Below the pieces are notes generated by a model. It made no database searches. It saw nothing but the letters and a program-made list of their open reading frames with translations, and was not told the origin of the DNA. Made by a program: the position numbers and the translations under genes. This document shows positions 10,811 to 22,802 of a stretch of DNA of 64,000 nucleotides, one piece after another; the stretch's first letter is position 1, and every line of letters begins with the position of its first letter. This stretch comes from Phaseolus vulgaris (lineage: Eukaryota; Streptophyta; Magnoliopsida; Fabales; Fabaceae), in contig NC_023758.2 of NCBI RefSeq assembly GCF_000499845.2, positions 34,384,608 through 34,448,607 of the forward strand, written 5' to 3'.

Positions 10811-13800
10811 AGGTCTCTTCATTTTTTTGGAATGTCAGAGGATTGGGAAACCACAAAACTGTGGAGATGTTGCTTAGTTTACTTAATCTACATAAACCTC
10901 TCCTGGTTTTTCTTGCGGAACCCATGATGCCGTACACTAATGCTTTCGATGTCCTTTTCAAATCTGTTAATATGCATTTGGTGGCTACGTCTCCTATTGT
11001 TAATAAAGTTGCTAAGCTTTGGTGTTTGTCGGTTCCTAATCTTGTCCAAAATTTCTTGGTTCATGCTCAATTTATCTCTGTAACTTGTCTTCTACAGGAT
11101 AAAAGTTTTAGCTTTGGAGGTGTTTATGGTGCTAACACATACTTGTCTAGACGATTTTTGTGGAGGGATCTTAGTTTCTTTACAGGGCCTTGGTGTATTC
11201 TGGGAGATTTTAATGCTGTGCTCTCGGCGGATGACTGTAAAGGGGGGGTGGCTCCTAATCAGGTTTCTTGTAATGAATTCCTGGACTGGATTAACACTAA
11301 TGACCTTTCTTGTATGCCTTTTACTGGGTCTTGTTATACTTGGTGTAACGGAAGGAGAGGGTTGCATAGAATTCATAGAAAACTGGATAGGGCTTTATGT
11401 AATGGAGTGTGTCAGGTTCTTGTTAAAAATTGTTTTGATCATTCCCCTATTCTTGCTAGTCTTGCTAGTAATTCTTTGCGGAAGGTTAACACTTTTCGTT
11501 TCTTTTCTATGTGGCTTCAGGACACTTCGTGTATGAAGCTTATTCATGATTCTTGGGCTAATAAGGTTGTTGGTTGTCCTATGTTTATCTTGCAACATAA
11601 GTTAAAAAGGTTGAAACTTGAGCTTCGAGATTGGAATAAAAATTCTTTTGGTAATGTTCACAATGCAGTTCTTTTTAAGCAGGGTATCCTCCTTGGTATT
11701 CAAAAAAACTTAGAGACTGCTAGTTTGTCTGATAGTGATGGGCTTCTTTGTCAAGAAAAGATTGCTAAGGAGGAGCTTGATCATGCTCTTCACTGTCAAT
11801 ATTTGTTTTGGAAAGAAAGGGCTAAGATGTTATGGTTCAAGGATGGAGATCGTAATACCGCTTTTTTCCATGCTATGGTCAAAAGGAGAAATAATTCTAG
11901 TGGGATTCATCGTCTACGGATTGATAATGAGGTTACGGAGGATCCTAAAATCATTGAGGATCATATTTTGGACTTTTATAAAAATCTTTATGCTGAGTCT
12001 ATTTCTAATGTTCTGGATACTGATAATATGGAAGATTTTATTGGTACTTATATTCCTGTGATGGTTTCCTCTGAGGAGAATATGATGTTGATTAAATGTC
12101 CTGATTTTTCTGAAATCAAGAATGCTGTTTTTAATCTTAACGGTAATAGTGCTCCTGGTCCTGATGGTTTTGGTGGTGTTTTCTATCATTCTTGCTAGGA
12201 AATTATTGGGACAGATGTTTGTAATGCTGTTCAACAGTTCTTTAAACAAAATTGGGTTCTCCCTGGAATGAACAGTAATGTGGTATCTCTTATTCCTAAG
12301 ATTCAGGGTGCTGATTCCATTAAAGATTACAGGCCAATTGCTGTTGCTAATTTCAAATTTAAAATTATTTCCAAGATATTGGCGGATAGGCTTGCTCTTG
12401 TGGCTGCTATAATCATTTCTCCTAATCAATATGGGTTTGTGCAGGGTAGACAGATACAGGATTGCATTGGTATTGCTTCTGAAGCTATTAACATGCTTTC
12501 TAAAAAGGTTAGAGGAGGTAATGTGGCTTACAAAGTTGATATTCATAAGGCTTTTGACACTCTGAGTTGGAAGTTCTTATTATTAGTTTTGAAACGCTTT
12601 GGTTTTCACCCCTCGTTTGTCAGTTGGATTAGTACAATTCTTCGTTCAGCTATGCTTTCTATCAGAATAAGTGGTAGTTTGGTGGGTTTTTTTCCCTGCA
12701 GTCGAGGTGTAAGACAAGGTGATCCATTGTCTCCTTTACTTTTCTGTCTTGCAGAGGAAGTTCTTAGTAGAGGTATCTCTAAGCTTGTGAATGATAAGAA
12801 GATTTTAAATATGGCTAGTCCGAAAGGTTATCTCACTCCCTCTCATATTTTGTATGCTGATGACATTTTTATTTTTTGTAGGGGGGATATTAAGTCTCTT
12901 CGAAATTTGAGTACTTTTCTTAAAACATATGGTGATTTTTCTGGTCAATATATTAATAACTCTAAAAGTAGTTTCTTCACCATGGATAATTCTCCAAGAT
13001 TTGTCACCAAAATTCAAAATATTCTTTCTTGTAGTCATGGTTGTTTGCCTTTCAATTATTTAGGAGTGCCTATCTTTGTTGGTGCTCCAAAGTGTCGGTT
13101 TCTTCAACCTTTGGCTGATAAAGTCAAATTGAAGCTAGCATCTTGGAAAGGTCAATCTCTTAGCATGATGGGTCGGATCCAGCTGGTCAATACAGTGATT
13201 ACTGGATTTCTAGCTTATAGTTTTAATATGTATAAATGGCCTGTTTCACTTATTAAGCAAGTTGAGCAGTGGTGTCGGAATTTTATTTGGACTGGTGATA
13301 TTATGAAAAAAGGAATCGCTACCGTTAATTGGGCGAAAATTTGTTCACCTCTTGCGGATGGAGGCTTGAATATTATTAATCTTCATCATGAAAATAATGC
13401 ATATCTTCTTAAGCTTGCTTGGAACTTTGCTTATAGCAACAAACCTTGGTCTTTACTCTTGAAAGCCAGAGTTCTTAAATCAAAATACGAGTTTAGAATG
13501 GTTTATAGATCCTCCTCTCTTTGGCTTGGAATTAAGCAATTTTATTCTATCATACTTGATTATACTTCTTGGACTGTTGGTACAAGTTCTTTTATTAATT
13601 TCTGGAATGATAAATGGTGTTCTACTACTTCTTTAGCAAATATTGCAGGGTTATCTGATAGGGCTAGCATTCCAGATACAGTCTCTCAATTTTGGTCAGG
13701 TTATGATTGGAATATTCCCTTATCTTTACAGCATATGCCGCAGTTTTTTAATCATATCATGGTTAGAGAGGAACAAGATATTCCTAATTGGACTCTAGAT

Positions 13801-14900
13801 GAGTCTGGTCGTTTCACTCTTAAATCGACTAGGACTTTTTTCTTGGAACCAGGAGTTCCATGTGATTGGGGTAAGTTCATTTGGTCTTCATCTATTCCGC
13901 CTTCCAAAACTCTAGTACTCTGGAAAACTTTTCATGGGCGACTTCCTACGGATCAGCATATTCAGAATAAGGGTTTGCATATATGTTCTATGTGTACGCT
14001 TTGTGAAAAGCATGAAGAATCTATTCAACATCTATTTTTTGAATGTTCTACTGCATTACATATTTGGAGTTGGGTTCGCCAGATTTTTCTTACTTCTCAT
14101 TTCTCTAATAAGGATGATCTTCTTTCTTTTATTAAGAGTGATGGTAGTCCTTTGGTTAAATTGATTAAGCTTGCTATGACAACCTTTTCTATATGGATGA
14201 TATGGCGTATGAGGAATTATGCTAGATTTCAGGAAAAGATTGAAGTTTCTAAGGCTATTTCGGTAATTAAAGATTTAACTTGTCTAGTGGGAAATTCGTC
14301 TAAAGCTTCAATGAAGAATGATATGTTGGATTTCAACGTGATTAAGTTTTTGGTATTAAGACTCGTAGTGGGAAAGTTCTTCGTCCTCTTCCTGTTAGAT
14401 GGGAATTTCCTTCACCAGGTTGGGTTAAAATTAACACGGATGGGGCTGCTAGGGGGTATCCTGGTCTTGCTTCTTGTGGAGGTATTTTTCGTGGGCGTAT
14501 GGGAGAATTTATTGGTGCTTTTTCAGGGTTTCTTGAAGTTCAGACTGCTTTGGTTGCTGAATTTTATGGAGTTATACATGCTATGGAGGAAACTCAAAAG
14601 ATGGGACTTACAAATGTTTGGCTTGAATGTGATTCGGTCTTGGTTTGTGCTGCGTTTACTGCTAGGACTAATGTTCCGTGGATGCTTCGTAATCGATGAA
14701 ATTCTTGTCTTAATTACTGTGGGACAATCAGGTTTAGGGTTACTCATATTTTTCGGGAGGGGAATGCATGTGCTGATAAGTTGGCTAATTTAGGGTTCAT
14801 TCATAGAGAATCATTTCATTGGTATAATAGACTTCCATCTAGTCTGTTCTTAGAATTCTTTATGAATAGGTATAGTCTACCTATGTATCGTTTTTGTTAA
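10807..14900 (+). pseudogene. LINE ORF2 (endonuclease-RT-RNase H), broken
   Basis: The coding sequence runs from the ATG overlapping the ORF1 stop to the TAA at 14898-14900. It starts with an AP-type endonuclease (FFWNVRGLGN, ILGDFNAV, DHSPI), then a reverse transcriptase (KVDIHKAFDTLSW, GVRQGDPLSPLLFCL and catalytic YADD in HILYADDIFIF). Next come the zf-RVT cysteine-histidine region (CTLCEKHEESIQHLFFEC) and an RNase H domain (INTDGAARGYPG, LVAEFYGVIHAM, LECDS, EGNACADKLANLG). Three lesions are visible. A TAG at 12196-12198 stands where Trp is expected. A one-base loss in the T-run at about 14346-14350 moves RNase H into another frame. A TGA at 14697-14699 again replaces a Trp. Both nonsense changes fit G-to-A transitions. 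It cannot make a full protein. Confidence 0.9.
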
Positions 14901-15067
14901 CATGTGGGTTTTGGTCTAGTCCCCCATATTTTTGTATTTTCTTTCTTTTTCTTTTTTTAATAATACTTTTTCATGTGATGGCAGATGATTGTTGTTACTT
15001 GAGGTGTCAGCCTTGCTGAGAGGACAAGTTGCATTGTGATGCCTAACATGAGAACTTTTATAAAAAA

Positions 15068-15085
15068 AAAAGAAAAAAATGTAAT
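15068..15085. repeat. Right candidate target-site duplication of LINE
   Basis: Exact copy of the 18-bp word at 8605-8622, directly after the LINE A-rich tail. Confidence 0.55.
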
Positions 15086-16090
15086 TATTCACTAATAATT
15101 TATTTATTTGTTTAATAAAATAAATAATTAAATATATTTTTTAAAATAATTAAATAACTTCTCTTTTACATTTAATTATTTTTCAAATATATTAATATAG
15201 AATCAAATTTATTCTATTATCAATCAAATATACTAACACTTTATCTTTACTTTCACTAATTTTTCCTTCGATTCAAACAACCTTTTCACTTCTTTCTTTT
15301 TCTTTTTCTTTACCTTTTCCATCCTCCTTGATCTATTTTCAATTTCATTAAAATGTGAATAATTTTTCTTAAATTTTAGTAATATATACACAAATATTCA
15401 ATTTCAATTTTAATATGATCAAATCACACAAATATTCTTTAAAAATTATTAAAATCATTCCATGTATCTTTTTCACGATCTATATTTTACTTGTTCAAAA
15501 CTAAAATAATCTGTATGAATTTTAAATAAGCTGAACTGGTGAAATTGAGTCAGAATATAATCTGACTCGATTGTTGCTTATGCCTATGTTCGATTCACAT
15601 TCAAAAAAATATTTTTCACATAAAAGAAATTTTCATATTTAAAAAAATCGCAGGTATGATTTATCAACTATTTTAAAAGCATTGTGATTATGATTTTGTA
15701 GTTTGTATAGGAATAAATTTACATATTAAAAATTAAAATTTTGAAATATCTTTATAAATTTATGAAATTTGAAACATTTTCGTGAACTTTCAGAAAACAT
15801 TCAAAATAGCAATAGCCAAAAAAAAAAAACAAGATTCGTTGAAAGAAAAATAATTAAGTTTTCTCATTAAGAACTATGATCTTTACTATAAAAATATTGA
15901 AAATGAAATATATTAATTTAATTAAAATTTCGCATAAATAAGAAGAAGAATAAACTTATATTTGAGAGTATTATCCAAAACCAGTTTTGATATTGACGGA
16001 AAAAAATATTTGAATTGATTAAATATTACTACAAATAATAACCGACTTTTTAAATTTATCTATTTATAAATATGAATATTTATATATATA
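15086..16090. other. AT-rich intergenic DNA
   Basis: No gene, tRNA or clear repeat is recognisable between the LINE and the inverted LINE fragments. Confidence 0.5.
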
Positions 16091-16365
16091 TTTTTTATAA
16101 AAGTTTTTAGGTAAGATATTTTTATGCAATTTGACATCTCAGGTACTTAACAATAATCATTTGTCATCATATATCACATGGAAAAAGTATTACTAAAAAA
16201 AGAATACAAAAAAAATATTATGAAACTAGACCAAAACTCGTATATTTACAAAAACGATACATAAGTAAACTATACTTATTCATAAATAATTATAAGAACA
16301 AACTAGATGGAAGCCTATTATACCAATTAAATAATTCTTTATGAATAAATCTTAAATTAGTTAAC
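16091..16365 (-). mobile_element. LINE 3'-end fragment A, inverted
   Basis: Reading the minus strand, this matches the end of the neighbouring LINE from the last ORF2 codons (aligned with about 14781) to its tail. Shared words include gacttccatctagt-like, ggttttggtctag, gtatttttgtatt and tgatgccta-type sequence with many substitutions. It is a typical 5'-truncated copy, older than the full-length element and in opposite orientation. Confidence 0.8.
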
Positions 16366-16588
16366 TTTTTTTTTAAAATAAAAGCTTTTATGTTAGGCAT
16401 CACTATGCAACTTAAGATCTTACTTACACTGACACCTCAAGTAACAACAATCATTTACCATCACATGAAAAAAGTATTATTAAATAAAAAAAATACAAAA
16501 ATACGGGAGAACTAGACCAAAACTCATATGTTAACAAAAACGATATATACTTAAATTAGCTAGCTTATCAGCACACGCATTCCATTAA
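16366..16588 (-). mobile_element. LINE 3'-end fragment B, inverted, internally deleted
   Basis: A second minus-strand copy of the LINE 3' end abuts fragment A. It holds the 3' UTR words ttttggtctagt, cttgaggtgtcag and gtgatgcctaac, and the ORF2 word gtgctgataag. About 110 bp between the GCTAATTT word and the TATCGTTTTTGTTAAC word of the full element are missing. It is closer to the full-length element than fragment A. Confidence 0.8.
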
Positions 16589-18150
16589 AAAAAGTATTTC
16601 TATTTCTTCATTCTGTTATTGTTTTAAATTATGAAGTCATTCTCAATTTAATTGATACTTTATTTTAAAATTTATACTATTATTATAATTATTTTATATT
16701 CATTTAACACTATGAAGAAAATCACATGTTATTCTCAATAATATTTTTATTTAATTTTAAATAATTGTAGAAAAGTATTGAATAAATATTTAAATGGAGG
16801 ATGGTATAAATAAAAACATGTTTATCACTAAAAAAATAAATCTAAGACAGAAAAATTATACCAAAAAATTGATATAATTTTATTTGAAAGAGAAGAATGA
16901 TATAATCAAACAATACCTACAAATTTTATACCAAAAAGGAAAGATTGATATAAATTTTTATTCGAAAGACAAGAATGATATATAATGAAATCCAACCTAT
17001 TGTGATCTTGATTATAAGGAATTATTTTACAAAGAAAGACATCTTAATCAAATATAAACGTATTTTGTTGTTTTAAAAAAAAATCTAATTATCTTTAACC
17101 ACACGGTATTTTTTTTGTATAGTCTAAAAAAACACCATTAGATCCTAAATCTAAGTAAAAGCTTAATTGAATAGTATAATTTTTATAAAAGATATTTTAA
17201 AATTCATATAACCAAATACACCTACTTACTTAGTTAAAAATACTTTTCTTATTAAATCTATTTTTTATGTAATTTAATTTCTCTACGTCGACTGAATTAA
17301 AATAATATATTTTATATTTATAGTTAAAAGTATGAAAATTCAATTGTCGCCTCATTTTTCCTAACAATAAATAAATTCATTTCTAAATGATACTAACTAA
17401 ATTTTTTATTGATAATATTTTGAAAGTATAAGAAATTAACAATATATATATATATACACATATACATATATTTACATTTATGTATTTTTTATCAAATATT
17501 ATATTGTTTATAACTTTGTTTTGAAAATAATTTTTGTTGATCCACTCATTAAATTATAATTTAATATTATTATGATAATTTATGTAAAAAATTGTTAAAA
17601 TTAATAACAATAATAAAGATATAAAATAATTTTAATTTTTTAGTATATTTTGAAAAATATATTTTTATATTGATTTTGTTTTAATCAAAATAATATATAA
17701 TTGAATTGAAAGAAATAATGGTGAATTTTGAAAAAATATGATTGAATTGAAAGATATTTAATGATACACGAGGACAATTTGTTATCTCACATATAAAGAT
17801 GATTTTGTGAAGTAATAAAAGTTTTCATCAATATTATTTCTCAAAATTCACTTTGTTAATATATTTATTAGCCAATGTCAATGATTAGAATCATTCTAAA
17901 TATTTTACTTACCAGATAAAGAAACCATGAATTAAGTTTAAAAGATTTAAGTCATGAAATGTATTTAATTTTTTATAAAGAAAATAATAAAAATGTATTT
18001 AATGTCCGGATTCTGCAATATAATGGTTTAGATTTTTGGAATTAATTAGGGATAATCTAACAGTAATCAAAAGCGATAAAAAAAAATGAATGATTAAAAA
18101 GGAAATTAAAATCTCGAATATTATATAATCACAGATTTGGACAGCCCTCA
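16589..18150. other. AT-rich intergenic DNA upstream of MADS gene
   Basis: No gene is visible. A degenerate ~68-bp direct duplication lies at about 16855-16985 (shared words ttataccaaaaa and agaatgatat). Otherwise the region is low-complexity AT-rich sequence. Confidence 0.45.
18116..18130 (+). promoter_or_regulatory. Possible TATA box of the MADS gene
   Basis: The AT-rich word tattatataatc lies ~35 bp upstream of a stretch that then reads like a purine-rich 5' UTR leading to a splice donor at 18276. Inference only; many AT words occur nearby. Confidence 0.3.
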
Positions 18151-18582
18151 TTGTGCTCTCATGCTATATATGTGTATGAACTGAAGAAAACCACAAAAGC
18201 TCAAGAGATAATACAAATCAGACTTTTGTCAAAAGGAAAACGATTACGCACAAACGGAAAAGGAAGATCAAAGAGGTATGAACATTTATATGTTAACGAA
18301 ATAGTAATTTTTTTTGAATCATTAAATGTTAATGTTATTTATTTATGTTTTATGCATGTGTATGAAAACTTTGGTTTTATTGGATCGTTCTTGTTTTGTT
18401 TTATATCTTCAACTCAACACTGTCATCTGAAACGATTAACACCTTTGAAATTCTTGATGCAAAGAAACAGTTTTGAAGTTAAACAATTCTGTTGTTGCAG
18501 AATCTTATTGTATATTACTATTCGGGTATATAAGTTTTGTGTAGAACTAAAGGTTTGCAATCTTTATTGTATATAGCAGAAA

Positions 18583-19572
18583 ATGGGGCGTGGAAGAATA
18601 CCTATGGATCTGATTGAAAAAGAGAAGGCTCGAAAGACAACATTTCAAAAGAGAAAGAACGGATTGATGAAGAAAGTTTACGAGTTTTCGACTCTTTGTT
18701 CGGTGGATGTTGGTGTAATTATCTTTGCATCAAAGTTTCTTGATGAACCTGAAATATGGCCACAAGATCCAAGAAAGTTAAAATGTGTGATCGAGAAATA
18801 TCTGAACACCACCAGTGATAGGCGTCCGAAGGTGTATGATGTGGAAGAGTATTTCAGTGAAAGGATGAAAAGGATTGAAGGTGATATTTCCAAAGTGCAG
18901 AAAGGGAAGATCCAGCTCATGTACCCAACCTGGGATGACTCTTACGATGCTCTTGGAGAGGAACAGTTGAGGATGTTTGTTAGCATTCTGGATTCTAAGC
19001 TTGATGTTTGTACTCAAAGGATGAATATGTTGAAGCAAGATTCAAACGGGAAAGCAATAGTAGAATTAGTCAAAGATGAAGCAGGTGTTCCCTACATGGC
19101 CCAAAATTTAGGTAGTCATCTCAATTTCATGCAGAACATGTCTCAGACACAGGTTTTCCCTCCTAATGATAACAGCCAAGTACCATTTTATCCATTTCAT
19201 CTAAGCCAAAATGTACCTTCTTTGTTTCAACTGGGCCAAAACTTTAGGCAATTGATGGAAAAAAATGGAACTGTGGATTGGGGTAATCAAGTTGGTGCAA
19301 GTGATGATCACAAAATGGGTACACAACAGGAGAATGGATCAGACAAAAACCAAAACTCCTCATCATCATGTTATTACAATGGAAATATGCAAACAATGCA
19401 GGCATATAATAATGGTGCTTTGCAAACTCTTCCTTCTCAATTGCAGTTCGATGCAACATTCCAGACCCTGTCAAATCGACCAGGTCCACCACGGGGATTT
19501 GACCCTAATGGCTATGATGATTCAAATATGCTTCAACCTCAGTTTTTAAACTATATGCACAGGAGGAAGTAG
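18583..19572 (+). CDS. Type I MADS-box transcription factor (AGL-like)
   Basis: A single-exon protein of 329 residues. The MADS domain fills residues 1-60: MGRGRIPMDLIEKEKARKTT, then FQKRKNGLMKKVYEFSTLC and VDVGVIIFA. PEIWPQDPRKLKCVIEKY follows, a WP-containing motif shared by type I factors of the AGL47/AGL82 and AGL80 kinds. There is no K-domain, which argues against MIKC type. Residues ~80-150 look helical. The C-terminal half is rich in Asn, Gln and Ser. Upstream, a donor (gtatga at 18276) and an acceptor (cag ending 18579) suggest a 5' UTR intron ending three bases before the ATG. Type I MADS proteins mostly act in the female gametophyte and endosperm; the role here is inferred. I cannot place it firmly in M-beta or M-gamma. 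Confidence 0.9.
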   Translation: MGRGRIPMDLIEKEKARKTTFQKRKNGLMKKVYEFSTLCSVDVGVIIFASKFLDEPEIWPQDPRKLKCVIEKYLNTTSDRRPKVYDVEEYFSERMKRIEGDISKVQKGKIQLMYPTWDDSYDALGEEQLRMFVSILDSKLDVCTQRMNMLKQDSNGKAIVELVKDEAGVPYMAQNLGSHLNFMQNMSQTQVFPPNDNSQVPFYPFHLSQNVPSLFQLGQNFRQLMEKNGTVDWGNQVGASDDHKMGTQQENGSDKNQNSSSSCYYNGNMQTMQAYNNGALQTLPSQLQFDATFQTLSNRPGPPRGFDPNGYDDSNMLQPQFLNYMHRRK

Positions 19573-20864
19573 GTCCCATTCATTCAAACATGTATGTTTT
19601 TTATTATAGTATAGTCTCTTCTGATTTTAGTTTTTTCTTCTTTTTTTTGGCTCTTCTTGCTTAAAAGAGTTACCACAATAATTTTGTATTTAGATTTTTT
19701 TGATTTGTTCGTTTGGAGAATTTTGGTACAATGATTATTGTAATTAAATTGTGTGAAATATGCAGAATGAATTCCTACATTTAAATCAGTGAGCAATATT
19801 TATTTTTAGACTGATTAGAAAGACATAATAACAAGTATTTGTTATTATTTTACTAATCATTTTCATCTTGAGTAATTCTGTGTATATTTGGATGTCACAC
19901 AGGCATAAAGTTGTATTAGCTAATGTAATTAACACTTCTAGAATTTATTTTATTTTCAGCTAATTTTTTCTGTAGATTATTATATATAAAATTCCCAGGT
20001 AAAAAATTCACAGTGATATGTTGAAGGATAAATATTTTTTACAAAGTTAAAATTTTCAGAAATTTTAGCGAATTTTCTTATGAAAAATGTATAAGTTTCA
20101 ACGAAATTTTCTATAAGATATTCAACAAAGTATTATTCCGGCAAGTCAAATCCAAAATAAAATTTGTAGAAAATTTCATAATAATTTTTAATCAGTCGTA
20201 ATTTTTTTTCATTGAAGTAATAGTAAAATTTGATTAAGTTTTTCTAATTTTTTATTATTTCTTCATTCCTTCATCTATTTTTTGCATTTTTTTCATGAAT
20301 TAAGAATAATTTATTTTTTTAATTTACTAACCTAAGTTTATAAGTTATTTAGATTAACTAGCTAGTATGTATGCAAACTTATCTTTAAGATGTAATTAAA
20401 AACAAATTAGAAAGAGACATGAAAAATAAAGAATATAATTAAAGATTACAAAGAAAGTAAAAGAGTAAATATATGTTTTTAAAAAATATGTAAAAACAAG
20501 GGATTTGATGGTGTTTTACACCGTGATAATTTGCGAGTTCTAGAACACAAAAATTATAAAGTTTCTTTGATACTGTAATAGTAAAAAATAAGTTCTCTAT
20601 AACCGTTTTTTTATTTTTATTTTTTATCAAATTCTGTAGTTACCAAACATGATGTAGTCTTGAACTTATTTGGATTAATATATGCGAATATATTTGTTGG
20701 TTATTTTTAATTAAGTATTTAATTATAATTGAATATATGCGTGGTTATTTGTCCTTATTATTAGAGGGTTAAAAAAATCTATAAATAATACATATGAATC
20801 ACATTGGTAATACTTAATTTTATTTGTTCTATTCTTGATAAAAAAAAACTTATGATGAATTTTT
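19573..20864. other. 3' flank of MADS gene and AT-rich intergenic DNA
   Basis: T-rich 3' UTR sequence follows the stop codon. Beyond it I see only AT-rich sequence with no gene or clear repeat. Confidence 0.45.
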
Positions 20865-21840
20865 TTTTGAAGGTGCACCTATAACACTCTAGAAAATAAC
20901 ATCTAACTATTACAATACAAGTTCTACATATTTCTATACAAGCATAAAGTTTTTCAAAACATTCCTAATACATGATTAGGACATATAAAAATACAAATAT
21001 TTACAATATAAGTTTCAAAATCAACACCCTAAAGCTCTTCAGATCCTCAAACACCTGCTTGTGTACGTAGTACAGTCATCACAGTTCAAACAAAATAAGA
21101 AAAGCAAGGGTAAGCTAGTGAAAATAGAATTTTATAATATACACAATTAAATCAAAAGAGAAAACCAAGTTACATGGTCAATTTCTCAAATTATTCAATC
21201 CTCTTCAAATCTCAACAATAAAACAATCACATAGATCTCACATGGATCTACACATTCAGAATATTCAACAAACAATGTCTTCCGGAAGACCCGTATTAAG
21301 TAAGTCCTACCAGAGACTTACACCTGATCCAAAGATTACCAGCGAATCCAATAGAAAGGATCAGGATAAGTTCAATACAACCCAAGCCGTGCATGAACTC
21401 CCCCATCAGCTTCTCACAGTGCGCATGAACTCCCCTATCAGTTTCTCACCACCTGATATCTTAGTCTATGTGACTTAGATCATCAATGAAGCTCGGAGAT
21501 CTCTGTTACTACATAGGCATCAATACTTAATACACAACAAACATCAGTCCATATATTATCCCAAATGTATGAATTCAATTTCATACCATTTCATCATACA
21601 ATATCATTGCAAACACGATCTACAACATTCAAAAAACGTAATTAACATAAAAAAAACAACATTTAAATATTAAACCATCAAAATATAATATTTTTACAAA
21701 TTTAAATAATATATAAAATAAAATCTAATATATAAATACACAACATTCCTGCAAGAAAAAATTGAATATTGGGATCACATTCCTTCCGCATTCAGATCTT
21801 CTATCCTAGGGTGTTATTAAAAATTAAATTTTGTTTCTCT
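20865..21840. repeat. Probable interspersed repeat of unknown class
   Basis: Base composition shifts here to a more balanced, C-rich plus strand compared with the flanks. A degenerate ~30-bp duplication around 21392-21452 repeats the word catgaactccc and the word ttctcac. The frame at 21242-21478 runs across this duplication and resembles no protein I know. The texture suggests an old transposon or retroelement piece. I could not find its ends. Confidence 0.3.
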
Positions 21841-22802
21841 TACTTCAATTGCTTGCTTTCCAAGCAACTTTTAGAATTTTATTTCCCACAGGATAAACTT
21901 CAAGATTTACGGGCCTAATGCAAATTATTCAAATAGAATAAAAATTCAGTATATAATAGAATAAGTTGAGAGGATTAAACTTCTCAACTGACCCCACCAA
22001 GATTGATGACGTGTTCCTTAACTTGCCAGCTACAACGTGATCCGATCAGAGATTCTAAAATAGATGAAGATCGGGAGAGAAAATTAAGAGAGAGAAAAAA
22101 AAGAGAATATGAAGAGAGAGTGAAAGAAGGAAATGGCACTGTGAAGGAGTCCGGCTTCTGTTTTTGTTTTTAAGAAAAGTTACGTTGTTACATACCTATT
22201 TTGAATCATTAATTTAAAATTCATAAATAAAATATTAAAAAACCTGGAAGTAAGAAATTTCTCTCTTTCACAGCTTAGAAGTAGGGTGACAAAGTAGCAC
22301 AAGTGGGTTTGAGTTTAAAGACCTTATAAGGTTTCTTTTTTCTTCTTAATAAACTGTCCATAAGAATGATTCTTTTTTTATTTTTTTCTCTCTCCACAAT
22401 AATTGCATAACAAAAGTAAAATCAGTTTATTACTTTTAATTATTTTTTTTCAAGAACCCATATTCCTTTTTATGGTGTAACCAAAACAAATATTTCATTT
22501 TATGATTATATAGAAATAATTTGTTTCAAATAAAGGAAAATCTCTACAGTTTAAATAATAAATAAATGAAGGTTACAACTATTTGTGTTTTTCTATATAG
22601 GAAGCTGGAACTGTTAACAAAATTTGCACTCCGTGAATTTCCTCCCATTTGTGAATGCTCCAAACAAAGAAAACAATCAGGTTGATATTATGTGATTCAC
22701 ACAAAAAATTAATGATTCATTTTCACTTACCTTAGCAGTTGGAAAGGATAAAAACATATAGGTAATGAATGTTTCACATGTGAGAAAGAAGACATCAAGA
22801 GA
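21841..22802. other. Upstream region of the PARP-like/zinc-finger-like gene
   Basis: AT-rich, with a purine-rich (GAGA-like) stretch near 22070-22135. No gene is recognisable. It should contain the promoter of the gene starting at 22803. Confidence 0.4.

Larger units (their letters stand above)
8623..15067 (+). mobile_element. Near full-length L1-type LINE retrotransposon
   Basis: The element has a 5' untranslated region with a GC-rich stretch (about 8880-9199), ORF1 (9200-10810), ORF2 (10807-14900), a ~165-bp 3' UTR and an A-rich tail. ORF1 and ORF2 overlap as ATGA, typical of coupled translation. ORF2 carries endonuclease, reverse transcriptase, a zinc-knuckle zf-RVT region and RNase H. 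The left end is uncertain: the flanking 18-bp repeats put it at 8623, but a long A run ending just before 8697 is another possible junction. The copy is probably dead because of the ORF2 lesions, yet ORF1 is intact, so it is not ancient. It sits about 1.4 kb upstream of the TMEM214-like start codon. Confidence 0.9.

Noticed and set aside
15540..15605. Word gttcgattc that resembles a tRNA T-loop
   Set aside because: No matching acceptor stem or anticodon arm can be paired around it.
18151..18576. 141-residue plus-strand frame before the MADS gene
   Set aside because: It crosses a good splice donor at 18276 and its tail is intronic. It is better read as 5' UTR plus UTR intron.
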